64,000 nt of DNA from Gryllotalpicola ginsengisoli DSM 22003. Lineage in GTDB: Bacteria > Actinomycetota > Actinomycetes > Actinomycetales > Microbacteriaceae. Position numbers and translations under genes: made by a program. Below are positions 23,622-32,513 of this stretch, piece by piece (the stretch's first letter is position 1; the number at the start of each line of letters is the position of its first letter). Below the pieces are notes generated by a model, which was not told the origin of the DNA, searched no databases, and saw nothing but the letters and a program-made list of their open reading frames with translations. The stretch lies in NCBI RefSeq assembly GCF_000419445.1, contig NZ_AULK01000004.1, positions 1-64,000 of the forward strand, given 5' to 3'.

Positions 23622-26120
23622 ATGGCCAAGAAGAACGAGCAGGTCGTACGCGTCGAGGGTCACACGCTCACGCTGAGCAACCTCGACAAGGTCATGTACC
23701 CGGAGACCGGGACCACGAAAGGCGACGTGATCAGGTACTACACCGAGGTCGCGTCGTATCTGCTGCCGTACGCGGCCGACCGGCCCGTGACCCGGAAGCG
23801 CTGGGTGAACGGCGTCGGCACCGCCGAGAAGCCCGGCATGGTGTTCTTCCAGAAGGACCTCGACGACTCGACGCCGGAGTGGGTCGCCAGGCAGACGATC
23901 CACCACAAGGACCACGACAACTCCTACCCGCTGCTGAACGACCTGGCCACACTGACCTGGCTCGCGCAGATCGCCTCGCTCGAGCTGCACGTGCCGCAGT
24001 GGCGGTTCACCCCCGACGGCGAGCGCGGCAACCCCGACCGCATGGTGCTCGACCTCGACCCGGGCGAGGGCGTGGGCCTGCCCGAGTGCGTCGAGGTCGC
24101 GAAGCTCGTGCGCGGCGTGCTGTCCGACATGGGGCTCGAGGCCGTGCCCGTGACGAGCGGCAGCAAGGGCATCCACCTGTATGCGCCGCTCGACGGCACC
24201 AGCACTTCGGAGCAGGTCTCCGAGGTGGCCCACGAACTTGCCCGGTCGCTGGAGGCCGACCACCCGAACCTCGTGATCAGCACGATGCGCAAGGCCGACC
24301 GGCGCGGCAAGGTCATGGTCGACTGGAGCCAGAACAACGCGGCGAAGACGACGGTCACGCCGTACTCGCTGCGCGGCCGCTCGCGCCCGTTCGTCGCGAT
24401 GCCGCGCACCTGGCGCGAGATCACCTCGGGCCGCCTGCGGCAGATCGAGTTCCACGAGGTCATGGGCATCATCAAGCGGCGCGGCGACGCCGCCGAACCG
24501 CTGCTTCCGAAGGGCGCCGGCGGTTCGGGCGCCGCGGTCGGCGCCGCGGCCGCCGACCGGCTCGCGACCTATCGCAGCATGCGCTCGGCGGACCGCACGC
24601 CCGAACCGGTGCCCGAGGAGGCGCCCAGGCCCGGCTCGGGCCGCACCTTCGTGATCCAGAAGCACCAGGCGCGCCGGCTGCACTATGACTTCCGCCTCGA
24701 ACGCGACGGCGTGCTGGTCAGCTGGGCGCTGCCCAAGGGCGTGCCCGCGCCCGGCGAGAAGAACCACCTCGCCGTGCACGTCGAAGACCACCCGGTCGAG
24801 TACGGCAGCTTCTCGGGCGACATCCCGAAGGGCGAGTACGGCGCCGGCCACGTCGACATCTGGGACCACGGCGAGTACGAGGCGGAGAAGTGGCGCGACT
24901 CGGAGGTGATCGCCACGCTGCACGGGCAGCCCGACGGCGGCCTCGGCGGGGAGCCCGTGAAGGTGGCGCTGATCCGCACCGCGCAGGGCGGGGACGAGAA
25001 GAACTGGCTCATCCACCGCATGGAGCTCGACGCGCCCCGGGCGAAAAATACGAAAAATGCGAAATTTGCGCACTCGAGCGGGGCGAGCGGGGCGAAGGGG
25101 GAAGCCGGGAAGGGGAAGCCGGCGGCCAGCGGTGGCGCGAAGCATCCGTCTCGCTCGTCGCGCAGCGAATACAAGCCGATGCTCGCGACGCTCGCCACCG
25201 AGCGCGACGTGCGCGACGAGAGCGACGTGGCCGTCGAGATGAAGTGGGACGGGGTGCGCGTGCTCGCCTACGTGCGCGGCGGTGAGACGAAGCTCGTCAG
25301 CCGCAACGGCATCGACATCACGACGACGTACCCCGAGTTCGCCGACCTCGCAGGCCGGCTCGGCGGCCACGACGCGGTGCTCGACGGAGAGGTGATCGGC
25401 GTCGACAAGCGAGGGCTGCCCGACTTCGGGATGCTGCAGCAGCGCATGCGGCTGACCAAGCCGTCGGACGTCGCGAAGGCCGCGAAGAACGTGCCGGTCA
25501 AGTACATGCTGTTCGACGTGCTCGAGCTCGACGGGGAGGACGTGACCGGCCGCGACTACGACGAGCGGCGACGGATGCTGGAGGCCACGGTGCGCTCGCA
25601 AGGTGACGTGCTCGTGCCGCCGGTGTGGGACGGCACCCTGGCCGAGGCGCTCGAGCGGGCACGCGAGCTGCGACTCGAGGGCATCATGGTGAAGGACCGG
25701 CGGGCGCCGTACCGGGTGGGGCGGCGGTCGGAGGCGTGGCTGAAGATCAAGCTGCACCGCACGCAGGAGGTCGTCGTCGCCGGGTGGCGGCCCGGCAACG
25801 GGCGGCGCGCCGGGACGGTGGGCTCGCTGCTGCTCGGGATCCCGGACCGGGACGGGCTGCACTACGTCGGCCGGGTCGGCACCGGGTTCGACGACCGGGC
25901 GCTCGACGAGCTCTCGCGCCTCGCCCGGCGGCAGGAGCGCAAGACGAGTCCGCTCGTGGACGTGCCGCGCGCGGACGCCCGCGACGCGAAGTGGATGTCA
26001 CCGACGCTGGTCGGCGAGGTGGAGTTCGCCGAGTGGACGCGCGACGGGCGGCTGCGGCAGCCGTCGTGGCGGGGGCTGCGGCCGGACAAGTCTCCGGAGG
26101 AGGTCGTGCGCGAGTCCTAG
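23622..26120 (+). CDS. ligD: Multifunctional NHEJ DNA ligase D
   Basis: An 832-residue protein with the mycobacterial domain order polymerase, phosphoesterase, ligase. The polymerase domain (about 1-300) has the catalytic DLDPGEG. The 3'-phosphoesterase domain (about 335-470) has HYDFRLERDGVLVSWALPKG. The ATP-dependent ligase domain (about 525-825) carries the adenylated Lys in EMKWDGVRV near residue 540 and EGIMVKDR further on. The start is ATG 23622 (MAKKNEQVVRVEGHTLTLSN). With Ku next door this is a complete two-component end-joining system. Its stop overlaps the convergent xdhC stop at a CTAG. Confidence 0.95.
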   Translation: MAKKNEQVVRVEGHTLTLSNLDKVMYPETGTTKGDVIRYYTEVASYLLPYAADRPVTRKRWVNGVGTAEKPGMVFFQKDLDDSTPEWVARQTIHHKDHDNSYPLLNDLATLTWLAQIASLELHVPQWRFTPDGERGNPDRMVLDLDPGEGVGLPECVEVAKLVRGVLSDMGLEAVPVTSGSKGIHLYAPLDGTSTSEQVSEVAHELARSLEADHPNLVISTMRKADRRGKVMVDWSQNNAAKTTVTPYSLRGRSRPFVAMPRTWREITSGRLRQIEFHEVMGIIKRRGDAAEPLLPKGAGGSGAAVGAAAADRLATYRSMRSADRTPEPVPEEAPRPGSGRTFVIQKHQARRLHYDFRLERDGVLVSWALPKGVPAPGEKNHLAVHVEDHPVEYGSFSGDIPKGEYGAGHVDIWDHGEYEAEKWRDSEVIATLHGQPDGGLGGEPVKVALIRTAQGGDEKNWLIHRMELDAPRAKNTKNAKFAHSSGASGAKGEAGKGKPAASGGAKHPSRSSRSEYKPMLATLATERDVRDESDVAVEMKWDGVRVLAYVRGGETKLVSRNGIDITTTYPEFADLAGRLGGHDAVLDGEVIGVDKRGLPDFGMLQQRMRLTKPSDVAKAAKNVPVKYMLFDVLELDGEDVTGRDYDERRRMLEATVRSQGDVLVPPVWDGTLAEALERARELRLEGIMVKDRRAPYRVGRRSEAWLKIKLHRTQEVVVAGWRPGNGRRAGTVGSLLLGIPDRDGLHYVGRVGTGFDDRALDELSRLARRQERKTSPLVDVPRADARDAKWMSPTLVGEVEFAEWTRDGRLRQPSWRGLRPDKSPEEVVRES

Positions 26121-27244
26121 CCCGGGTGCGTGGCGTGGATCGGGCCGGTGCGCGCGGCGAGCGGGGCGCCCGAGGCGGCCTCGCGCGCGGCGATGATCTC
26201 CGCGGCGATCGACACGGCGGTCTCCTCTGGGGTGCGGGCGCCGAGGTCGAGGCCGATCGGCGAATGCATCCGTTGCAGCTCGTCGTCGATGAGGCCCGCC
26301 TCGCGCAGCCGGCGCATCCGGTCGTCGTGCGTGCGACGCGAGCCCATCGCACCCACGTACGCCACCTGGGGGCCGCGCAGGGCGGTGGTGAGTAGGGGCA
26401 CGTCGAACTTCGGATCGTGGGTGAGCACGCAGATGACGGTGCGTTCGTCGACCAGTCCGTCGGCGATCTGGGCGGCGAGGTACTCGGCGGGCCAGGCGAC
26501 CACCACCTCGTCGACGTCGGGGAAGCGGGCCGTGGTGGCGAACACGGGCCGCGCGTCGCAGACCGTGGCGCGGTAGCCGAGGAGGCCGGCCTGGCGGGCG
26601 AGAGCCGCGGCGAAGTCGTTGGCGCCGAAGACGAGCAGGCGCGGTGCCGGGGCGAAGCTGTGCACGAAGACGCGCATGCCGGAGCCGAGCCGTTCGCCCT
26701 CGGGGCCGAAGCCGAGGGTCTCGGTGCGGGCCTGGGCGAGCAGTCCGCGCGCGTCGTCGCCGACGCGCAGGTCGGCCGTGGGCGAGCCGAGGCTTCCGGC
26801 GGTCGACTCGGGGCTCACGACGAGGTGACGGCCGACGCGGGCGGGCTCGGGGTGGTCGACGACGGTCGCGACGGCGACCGGGCGGCCGGCCCGGATGTCG
26901 GCGGCGAGCTGCTCGAGCTCGGGGAAGGTCGCGCGCGAGACCGCTTCGACGAACACGTCGAGGATGCCGCCGCAGCTGAGTCCCACCGCGAAGGCGTCGT
27001 CGTCGGCGATGCCGAAGCGCTGGAGCAGCGGCGGGGCGCCGCCGATCGCCTGGGTGGCCAGCTCGTAGGCGGCGGCCTCGACGCATCCGCCCGACACGGA
27101 GCCGGTCGCGGCGCCGTCGGCGGTGACCAGCATCGCCGCGCCGGGTTCGCGCGGGGCGGAGCGGAAGGTGCGCACCACGGTGACGAGACCGGCGGTCTCC
27201 CCCGCCCGCCAGGCCTCGAGCAGTCGGCCGAGCACGTCGCGCAT
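26117..27244 (-). CDS. XdhC/CoxI-family molybdoenzyme maturation protein
   Basis: A 375-residue protein with an N-terminal XdhC/CoxI domain (about 10-80, SAPREPGAAMLVTADGAATGSVSGGCVE) and a C-terminal Rossmann-type XdhC_C domain (about 195-330, RLLVFGANDFAAALARQAGLLGY; AYVGAMGSRRTHDDR). Family members bind the molybdenum cofactor and help insert it, often after sulfuration, into xanthine- or CO-dehydrogenase-type enzymes. It is placed with moe/moa genes, but no xanthine-dehydrogenase subunits are in the window, so its client is elsewhere. Confidence 0.85.
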   Translation of the reverse strand: MRDVLGRLLEAWRAGETAGLVTVVRTFRSAPREPGAAMLVTADGAATGSVSGGCVEAAAYELATQAIGGAPPLLQRFGIADDDAFAVGLSCGGILDVFVEAVSRATFPELEQLAADIRAGRPVAVATVVDHPEPARVGRHLVVSPESTAGSLGSPTADLRVGDDARGLLAQARTETLGFGPEGERLGSGMRVFVHSFAPAPRLLVFGANDFAAALARQAGLLGYRATVCDARPVFATTARFPDVDEVVVAWPAEYLAAQIADGLVDERTVICVLTHDPKFDVPLLTTALRGPQVAYVGAMGSRRTHDDRMRRLREAGLIDDELQRMHSPIGLDLGARTPEETAVSIAAEIIAAREAASGAPLAARTGPIHATHPG

Positions 27245-27275
27245 GGAGGGGAGCCTAACCGCCGGGGCGCCGGGG

Positions 27276-27404
27276 CGACTCGTCACGATCGGCTCGTTCG
27301 TCGGCCAGCGGGCGCACACATCGACGAATCGCGTAGGGCGGCATCGACGACTCGTCACGATTCGCCGGCGCGGGCGGGGCGGCGAGCAGAAATCGACGAA
27401 TCGC
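27276..27404. repeat. Two-copy 72-base tandem repeat before moeZ
   Basis: CGACTCGTCACGAT occurs at 27276 and 27348, and ATCGACGAATCGC at 27320 and 27392. Both pairs are offset by exactly 72 bases. The middle of each unit has diverged. Within each unit, the ACGATTCG-type left end and CGACGAATCG right end are roughly complementary, so each could form a hairpin. It occupies nearly the whole intergenic gap between divergent xdhC and moeZ. Confidence 0.65.
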
Positions 27405-27425
27405 AGGGGGTGGCAGAATCGGCGC

Positions 27426-28565
27426 ATGGCCGACCCCTCGCGCTACTCGCGGCAGCTGATCCTGCCGGGGTTCGGCGAGGGCGGGCAGGCGGCGCTCGAG
27501 CGCTCGCGCGTGCTCGTGATCGGCGCCGGCGGGCTCGGTTGTCACGTGCTGCCTCAGCTCGCGGCGATGGGCGTCGGCACGATCGGCGTCGTCGACGACG
27601 ACCTGGTGGAGGCGAGCAATCTGCACCGGCAGACCCTCTACACGCCGGCCGACGTGGGGGCGCCGAAGGCGGCGCGCGCCGCCGCGCGGGTGCGGGAGCT
27701 GAACCCCGAGGCATCCGTGCACGTGCACCTGGACCGGCTGTCGGCGGCGAACGCGCTCGAGCTGTTCGACGGGTACGACCTCGTCATCGACGGCAGCGAC
27801 AACTTCCCCACCCGATACCTCGTCGACGACTCGGCCGCGCTCTCGGGCATCCCGTCGGTGTGGGGTGCGGTGCACCGCTACGGCGGGCAGGCGGGCGTGT
27901 CATGGGCCTCGCGCGGCCCGAGCTACCGTGACCTGTTCCCGCAGCCGCCCGAGCCGGGCACCGTGCCGTCGTGCGCCGAGGCCGGGGTGCTGCCGTCGGT
28001 GTGCGCCGTGATCGGCGGGCTGCTCGTCTCGGAGACGGTGAAGCTCGTCACGGGCATCGGCGAGCCGCTGCTCGGCAGGGTGGTCGCCTACGACGCCCGC
28101 GCGGGCAGCGTCCGGGAACTCGCGTACGGGCGCGACCCCGACGCGGCGCCCGTCACGGCGCTGATCGACTACGACGAATTCTGCGGGCCGGCGCCCGCAC
28201 CGAGAGAGACGGATGCTTCGACCATGACCCCTTCCGCAGACGAGACCCCCGACGAGATCACCCCGGAGGCCCTGGCCGCCGCCCGCGCCGACGGCGAGCA
28301 GGTGCAGCTCGTCGACGTGCGCGAGCCGTGGGAGGCCGAGATCGCCTCGCTCGACGGGGCGGTGCTGATCCCGCTCGGGCAGCTGCCGCAGCGCTGGCAG
28401 GAGCTCGACCCCTCCGCCCCGACCGTCGTGATGTGCCACGGCGGAGTGCGCTCGGCGCAGGGCCGGGACATCCTGCGCTCGCTCGACTTCGAGTTGGTCA
28501 CCTCGCTCGCCGGCGGAATCGACGCGTGGTCGCGGCGGGTCGACGCATCCGTGCCCCGGTACTAG
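27426..28565 (+). CDS. moeZ: MoeZ/MoeB-type sulfur-carrier adenylyltransferase with rhodanese domain
   Basis: A 379-residue two-domain enzyme. The ThiF/MoeB domain (about 1-250) has the nucleotide-binding VIGAGGLGCHVLPQLAAMG and the conserved DNFPTRYLVDD. The rhodanese domain (about 275-379) has the active-site Cys in VVMCHGGVRSA. It activates the C-terminal Gly-Gly of MoaD-like carriers and transfers sulfur for molybdopterin synthesis, and in actinobacteria also for other thiocarboxylates. The start is ATG 27426. A MoaD gene lies convergently 18 bases downstream, matching this role. Confidence 0.92.
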   Translation: MADPSRYSRQLILPGFGEGGQAALERSRVLVIGAGGLGCHVLPQLAAMGVGTIGVVDDDLVEASNLHRQTLYTPADVGAPKAARAAARVRELNPEASVHVHLDRLSAANALELFDGYDLVIDGSDNFPTRYLVDDSAALSGIPSVWGAVHRYGGQAGVSWASRGPSYRDLFPQPPEPGTVPSCAEAGVLPSVCAVIGGLLVSETVKLVTGIGEPLLGRVVAYDARAGSVRELAYGRDPDAAPVTALIDYDEFCGPAPAPRETDASTMTPSADETPDEITPEALAAARADGEQVQLVDVREPWEAEIASLDGAVLIPLGQLPQRWQELDPSAPTVVMCHGGVRSAQGRDILRSLDFELVTSLAGGIDAWSRRVDASVPRY

Positions 28566-28583
28566 CGTCGGCGGGCCGGGCGG

Positions 28584-28832
28584 TCAGCCGCCGGCGAACG
28601 GCGGCAGCACGTCGACCGTGCCGGAGACGGGGTGGTCGCGGTCGCGGCGCACGACGCCGCCGACGAGGAACGACCCGGAGCGCAGGATGCGCCGCATCGG
28701 GTCCCCGTAGCGCTCGACGAGCAGATCCTGGAGGGCGCCGAGCAGGGCGGGCTCGGGCAGTTCGACGGTCTCCTGCTCGGTTCCGGTCGCCTCGGCCGCC
28801 GCCGCGAAGTACCGCACGGTCAGCTCAGCCAC
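28584..28832 (-). CDS. moaD: MoaD/ThiS-family sulfur carrier, molybdopterin synthase small subunit
   Basis: An 82-residue ubiquitin-fold protein ending in the required Gly-Gly (VLPPFAGG), the site of thiocarboxylation. It begins [16 protein letters not shown], a typical MoaD N-terminus. The GTG at 28832 lies inside the end of moaA (8-base overlap), so the two are translated together. Partners encoded nearby are MoaE (29945) and MoeZ (27426). Confidence 0.9.
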   Translation of the reverse strand: MAELTVRYFAAAAEATGTEQETVELPEPALLGALQDLLVERYGDPMRRILRSGSFLVGGVVRRDRDHPVSGTVDVLPPFAGG

Positions 28833-29892
28833 CGATCGCTCCCATCGACCGGGACGGCGGTGCGAAGTCGGGCAGCGAGATGCCGTGCCCGGCCTGCTTG
28901 TTCCACATCGCGGCCCGCCACCGCTCGGCGAGTTCGGCGTCGCTCGCGCCGCCGCGCAGCAGCACGCGCAGGTCGGTCTCGTCGTCGCCGAACAGGCACG
29001 AGCGCACCGTGCCCTCGGCGGTGATGCGGGTGCGGTCGCACGCCTGGCAGAAGCTGCGGGTGACCGAGGCGATGATGCCGACGGTGGCGGGCCCGCCGTC
29101 GACGAGCCACTCCTCGGCGGGGGCCGACGGGTCGTGGCGGCCCGCCTCGACGAGCCCGAACCTCTCCCCCAGCACCGCGAGCAGCTCGGCGGCGGTCACC
29201 ATGTGCTCGCGCGCCCACGCGCGGTCGGCGTCGAGCGGCATCTGCTCGATGAACCGCAGCCGCGCGTCGCGCGCGACCGCCCAGGCGAGCAGCTCGGGCG
29301 CATCGGCGAGGGTCTCGCGCATCATCACGGCGTTGAGCTTGAGCGGGGCGATGCCCGCCTCGTGCGCCGCCTCAATGCCGGCGATCACCGCGTCGAGGCG
29401 GTCGCGGCGGGTAAGCCGCGCGAAGTGCTGCGGGTTCACGGTGTCGAGCGAGATGTTCACCCGGTCGAGTCCCGCGGCCAGCAGCGCGGGCAGCCGCTTG
29501 TCGAGGCCGATGCCGTTGGTCGTCAGCGCCAGCTCGGCGTCCGGCGCCGCCTGGCGGGACAGGCCGACGATCTCACCGAGGTCGGCGCGCATGAGCGGCT
29601 CGCCGCCGGTGAACCGCACCTCGCGGATCCCGAGCTCCCGCACCGCCAGGCCGACGAGGCGGGCGATCTCGGGCGCCGTCAGCAGCTCGTCACGGGCGAT
29701 CGCGGGCAGCCCCTGCTCCGGCATGCAGTAGGTGCAGCGCAGCGAGCAGGTCTCCGTCACCGACACGCGCAGATCGCGCGCGACGCGGCCGAAGCGGTCG
29801 ATCAGCCCCGCCAGGTCGGGCCGGCCGTCGATGGGCGGCGCCTGCGCCGGGTCGCGCCGCCGCTGCGGCAGGCCCAGCGCGATCGTCGTCAT
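28825..29892 (-). CDS. moaA: GTP 3',8-cyclase MoaA
   Basis: Radical-SAM enzyme of the first step of molybdenum cofactor synthesis. The 355-residue protein has the N-terminal cluster CSLRCTYC (about 46-53). The second cluster is the [18 protein letters not shown] segment near the C-terminus. The Gly-Gly tail (SMGAIGG) is needed for activity. ATG 29892 gives a normal N-terminus. moaE diverges from it across 52 bases. moaC, moeA and mobA are not in this window. Confidence 0.95.
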   Translation of the reverse strand: MTTIALGLPQRRRDPAQAPPIDGRPDLAGLIDRFGRVARDLRVSVTETCSLRCTYCMPEQGLPAIARDELLTAPEIARLVGLAVRELGIREVRFTGGEPLMRADLGEIVGLSRQAAPDAELALTTNGIGLDKRLPALLAAGLDRVNISLDTVNPQHFARLTRRDRLDAVIAGIEAAHEAGIAPLKLNAVMMRETLADAPELLAWAVARDARLRFIEQMPLDADRAWAREHMVTAAELLAVLGERFGLVEAGRHDPSAPAEEWLVDGGPATVGIIASVTRSFCQACDRTRITAEGTVRSCLFGDDETDLRVLLRGGASDAELAERWRAAMWNKQAGHGISLPDFAPPSRSMGAIGG

Positions 29893-29944
29893 GCAGGTCA
29901 CGATAACCCGCGGCCACGTCGGCCGGCGGCGTATCGTCGCTGGC

Positions 29945-30391
29945 GTGAGGCGTGACGACACGGTGAGAGCGGATGCCCGGCCGGCCGTGCTCGCCGCGAT
30001 CCGCAGCACCCCGATCACCGTGGAGGAGGTCGCCGCCTTCGTCGGCTCGCCCGCCGACGGCGCCGTGGTGACCTTCGCCGGGGTGGTGCGCAACCACGAC
30101 GGCGGCCGCCCGGTCACGGCGCTCGAGTACCAGGCGCATCCGGACGCCGAGCAGTTCCTCACCGAGATCTGCGCCCGGCTCGCGGCCGAAAGCGGCCTGC
30201 GCGTGGCGGCGACGCACCGGGTCGGGCGGCTCGCGATCGGCGAGGTCGCGCTGGCTGCGGCCGTGGCGGCGCCGCACCGGGCCGAGGCGTTCGCGGCGTG
30301 CGCCGAGCTCGTCGACCGGATCAAGGCGGAGGTGCCGATCTGGAAGCGGCAGCGCTTCGCCGGCGGCGACTCGGAGTGGGTGGGACTGTAG
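29945..30391 (+). CDS. moaE: Molybdopterin synthase catalytic subunit MoaE
   Basis: A 148-residue MoaE. Family segments are [14 protein letters not shown] (about 42-55), [10 protein letters not shown] (about 62-71), [13 protein letters not shown] (about 95-107) and the conserved Lys-containing VPIWKRQRF near residue 133. It transfers sulfur from MoaD thiocarboxylate to precursor Z. The GTG at 29945 is the only start consistent with the frame and the divergent moaA. Confidence 0.93.
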   Translation: MRRDDTVRADARPAVLAAIRSTPITVEEVAAFVGSPADGAVVTFAGVVRNHDGGRPVTALEYQAHPDAEQFLTEICARLAAESGLRVAATHRVGRLAIGEVALAAAVAAPHRAEAFAACAELVDRIKAEVPIWKRQRFAGGDSEWVGL

Positions 30392-30394
30392 GGT

Positions 30395-30508
30395 GCTTGG
30401 TCTCCATTCACGCCTACGGCGTGGGTCGACCAGCGCGTTGGTCACGCGTGCGGCGTGAGTCGGCCAGCGCGGCGGTCACGCGTGCGGCGTGAGTCGACCA
30501 GCGCAGGG
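30395..30508. repeat. Three tandem 34-base palindromic repeats between moaE and sufU
   Basis: Units start at 30407, 30441 and 30475, exactly 34 bases apart. Copies 2 and 3 share GTCACGCGTGCGGCGTGAGT and differ at few positions. Copy 1 reads TTCACGCCTACGGCGTGGGT. Each holds an inverted repeat (CACGC/GCGTG) followed by GTCGACCAGCGC. The first is preceded by GCTTGGTCTCCATTCAC, which recurs with one change at 36369. It sits between two converging genes, as REP elements often do, and may also act as terminator. Confidence 0.75.
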
Positions 30509-30524
30509 GCGCGGCGGCGCAGCG

Positions 30525-30977
30525 CTACGCGGCCTGGGGGAGCTTGGCGAGCGCGTCTTCGACGGCGACCCAGGAGAGCATCGCGCACTTGACCCGTGCG
30601 AGATAGCGGGAGGCGCCGGAGAGCACGACGGCGTCGCCGAGCAGCTCGTCGTCGCCGGCGATCTCACCGCGCGACCGCATCATGTCGCGGAACAGGCCGA
30701 TCCGCTCGGTCAGCTCGGCGGGCTCGAGGTCGTGCACGAGGTCGGACAGCAGCGAGGCGGAGGCCTGGGAGATGGCGCAGCCGTGGCCCTCCCAGCTGAG
30801 CGACTCGACCCTGTCGCCGGAGGGCGACAGGTGCAGGCGCACGGTCACCTCGTCGCCGCAGGTCGGGTTCAGCTGGTGCGACTCGGCGGCGGCCGGCTCG
30901 CGCAGCCCGAAGTGATGCGGGGCGCGGGCGTGATCCATGATCGTCTCGCGGTAGAGGTCTTGCAGCTCGTCGCTCAT
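30525..30977 (-). CDS. sufU: SufU-type Fe-S assembly protein
   Basis: A 150-residue SufU/IscU-like protein with the three metal-binding cysteines: NPTCGDEV (about 38-45), GHGCAIS (about 64-70, with the SufU-type Ser-Gln-Ala-Ser following) and VKCAMLSW near residue 128. It accepts sulfur from SufS via a zinc-bound site in Gram-positive bacteria. The rest of the suf operon is not adjacent. It starts ATG (MSDELQDLYRETIMDHARAPHH). Confidence 0.93.
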   Translation of the reverse strand: MSDELQDLYRETIMDHARAPHHFGLREPAAAESHQLNPTCGDEVTVRLHLSPSGDRVESLSWEGHGCAISQASASLLSDLVHDLEPAELTERIGLFRDMMRSRGEIAGDDELLGDAVVLSGASRYLARVKCAMLSWVAVEDALAKLPQAA

Positions 30978-31004
30978 CTCGGAATCCAGGCTACGCCGGA
31001 GGCG

Positions 31005-31406
31005 TCACTTGCCGGTGAGGTACGACAGCGCCGTCGAGGCCGCGGTGAAGAGGTATCCGCCGGCGTTGGTGGTGTTGCTGTCTGCCACGGCCGACTGCGA
31101 CTGGGCGACGCGGGAGTCGATCTGCGACTTCTGCGCAGAGGTGAGCTTGGTGGAGGCATCCGCGTACTTCTTCAGCAGCTTGCCCGTGTGGTCGATCTCG
31201 CTCAGCGCGTTCGGGGTGTCGGGCGTGATCGTCATGCCCCAGATGATCGCCGTATTGAGGTCGTGCACCTGCGTGTAGGAGGTGATGTGCACGCTCGTGC
31301 TCGCGGACGGCGTGGCGGAGGACGCATCGTGCGACGGTGAGGAGGTGCACCCGGCGAGCGCGAGTCCGGCCGCGAGGACGGCCGCGGCGGCGAGGGGTTT
31401 CTTCAT
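31005..31406 (-). CDS. Small lipoprotein of unknown function
   Basis: A 133-residue protein with a lipoprotein signal MKKPLAAAAVLAAGLALAGC (lipobox LAGC). A Ser/Thr-rich linker follows, then a mainly helical domain (LNTAIIWGMTITPDTPNALSEI and KKYADASTKLTSAQKSQIDS). No Shine-Dalgarno is visible before the ATG and only 44 bases separate it from the divergent oxidoreductase gene, so it may be leaderless. I do not recognise a family. Confidence 0.7.
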   Translation of the reverse strand: MKKPLAAAAVLAAGLALAGCTSSPSHDASSATPSASTSVHITSYTQVHDLNTAIIWGMTITPDTPNALSEIDHTGKLLKKYADASTKLTSAQKSQIDSRVAQSQSAVADSNTTNAGGYLFTAASTALSYLTGK

Positions 31407-31450
31407 GGCCCGGCAAGGTTATCCGACGCGGCTAGGAGAGGATCGGGGGC

Positions 31451-32485
31451 ATGAGCGATGAACTCGTGCTGGGGCTCGACACTTTCGGCGACGTGCTGGA
31501 GGACGACGACGGCAATCTGAAGACGTATGCGGCGAGCATCCGTGACATCGTCGACCAGGCCGCGCTCGCGGATGAGGTCGGCGTCGACGCGATCACGCTC
31601 GGCGAGCACCACCGGCCCGAGTTCGCGATCAGCTCGCCAGAGATGGTGCTCGCGGCGATCGCCTCGCGCACCCGGCGGATCAAGCTGGGATCGGGGGTGA
31701 CCGTGCTGTCCTCCGACGATCCGGTGCGCGTGTTCGAGCGGTTCGCGACCCTCGACGCCGTGTCGAACGGCCGTGCAGAGGTGATCATGGGCCGCGGCTC
31801 GTTCACCGAGTCGTTCCCGCTGTTCGGCTTCGACCTGGCCGACTACGAGCAGCTGTTCGAGGAGAAGCTCGGCCTGTGGGCGAAGCTGCTGGAGGAGAAG
31901 CCGGTGACCTGGAGGGGCCGCACCCGGGCCCCGCTCACCGACGCCGACGTGTTCCCCAAGACCGAGCACGGGCTGACCACCTATGTCGGGGTGGGCGGAT
32001 CGCCCGAGTCCGTGGTGCGCACGGCCCGCTACGGGTTCCGGCTGATGCTCGCGATCATCGGCGGGTCGCCGACCCGGTTCCGTCCGTACATCGACCTGTA
32101 CCACCGCGCCACGGCGCAGCTGGGCACGCCCGACCTGCCCATTGGCGTGCACTCCCCCGGCTTCATCGCCGACACCGACGAGGAGGCGAAGGAGCTGCTC
32201 TTCCCCCGCTTCAAGAAGGTGCGCGATCGCATCGGCGCCGAGCGGGGCTGGAACCACGAGGTCAGCCGGGAGGACTTCGAGGCGGAGGCGGAATCGGGGT
32301 CGGTGTACGTCGGCTCGCCCGAGACCGTCGCCCGGCGCATCGCGACGACGATCCGGGCGCTCGGCATCCAGCGCTTCGACCTGCTCTACACCTCGGGATC
32401 CATCCCGGCGTCGGCGGCCGCGCACGCGGTCGAGCTGTACGGCACGAAGGTCATCCCGATGGTGCGCGACCTGCTGAACAGCTAG
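31451..32485 (+). CDS. LLM-class flavin-dependent oxidoreductase
   Basis: A 344-residue luciferase-like protein: LGLDTFGDVLEDDDGNLK at the N-terminus, DAITLGEHHRPEFAISSPE (about 50-68), IKLGSGVTVLSSDDPVRVFERFATLD (about 77-102) and GRAEVIMGRGSFTESFPLFG (about 107-126). This subgroup uses F420 or FMN with unknown substrates. It is often annotated as a bacterial luciferase family protein near stress or transport genes. ATG 31451 is preceded by a GGGGG purine-rich site. Confidence 0.82.
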   Translation: MSDELVLGLDTFGDVLEDDDGNLKTYAASIRDIVDQAALADEVGVDAITLGEHHRPEFAISSPEMVLAAIASRTRRIKLGSGVTVLSSDDPVRVFERFATLDAVSNGRAEVIMGRGSFTESFPLFGFDLADYEQLFEEKLGLWAKLLEEKPVTWRGRTRAPLTDADVFPKTEHGLTTYVGVGGSPESVVRTARYGFRLMLAIIGGSPTRFRPYIDLYHRATAQLGTPDLPIGVHSPGFIADTDEEAKELLFPRFKKVRDRIGAERGWNHEVSREDFEAEAESGSVYVGSPETVARRIATTIRALGIQRFDLLYTSGSIPASAAAHAVELYGTKVIPMVRDLLNS

Positions 32486-32513
32486 GCGGGGGTACCGGGG
32501 CGGGGCGGGGCGG

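Noticed and set aside
28825-29892. Radical-SAM protein as a maturase for the 28-residue peptide
   Set aside because: All features (two Fe-S motifs and Gly-Gly tail) identify it as MoaA, and it is 14 kb away within a molybdopterin cluster.
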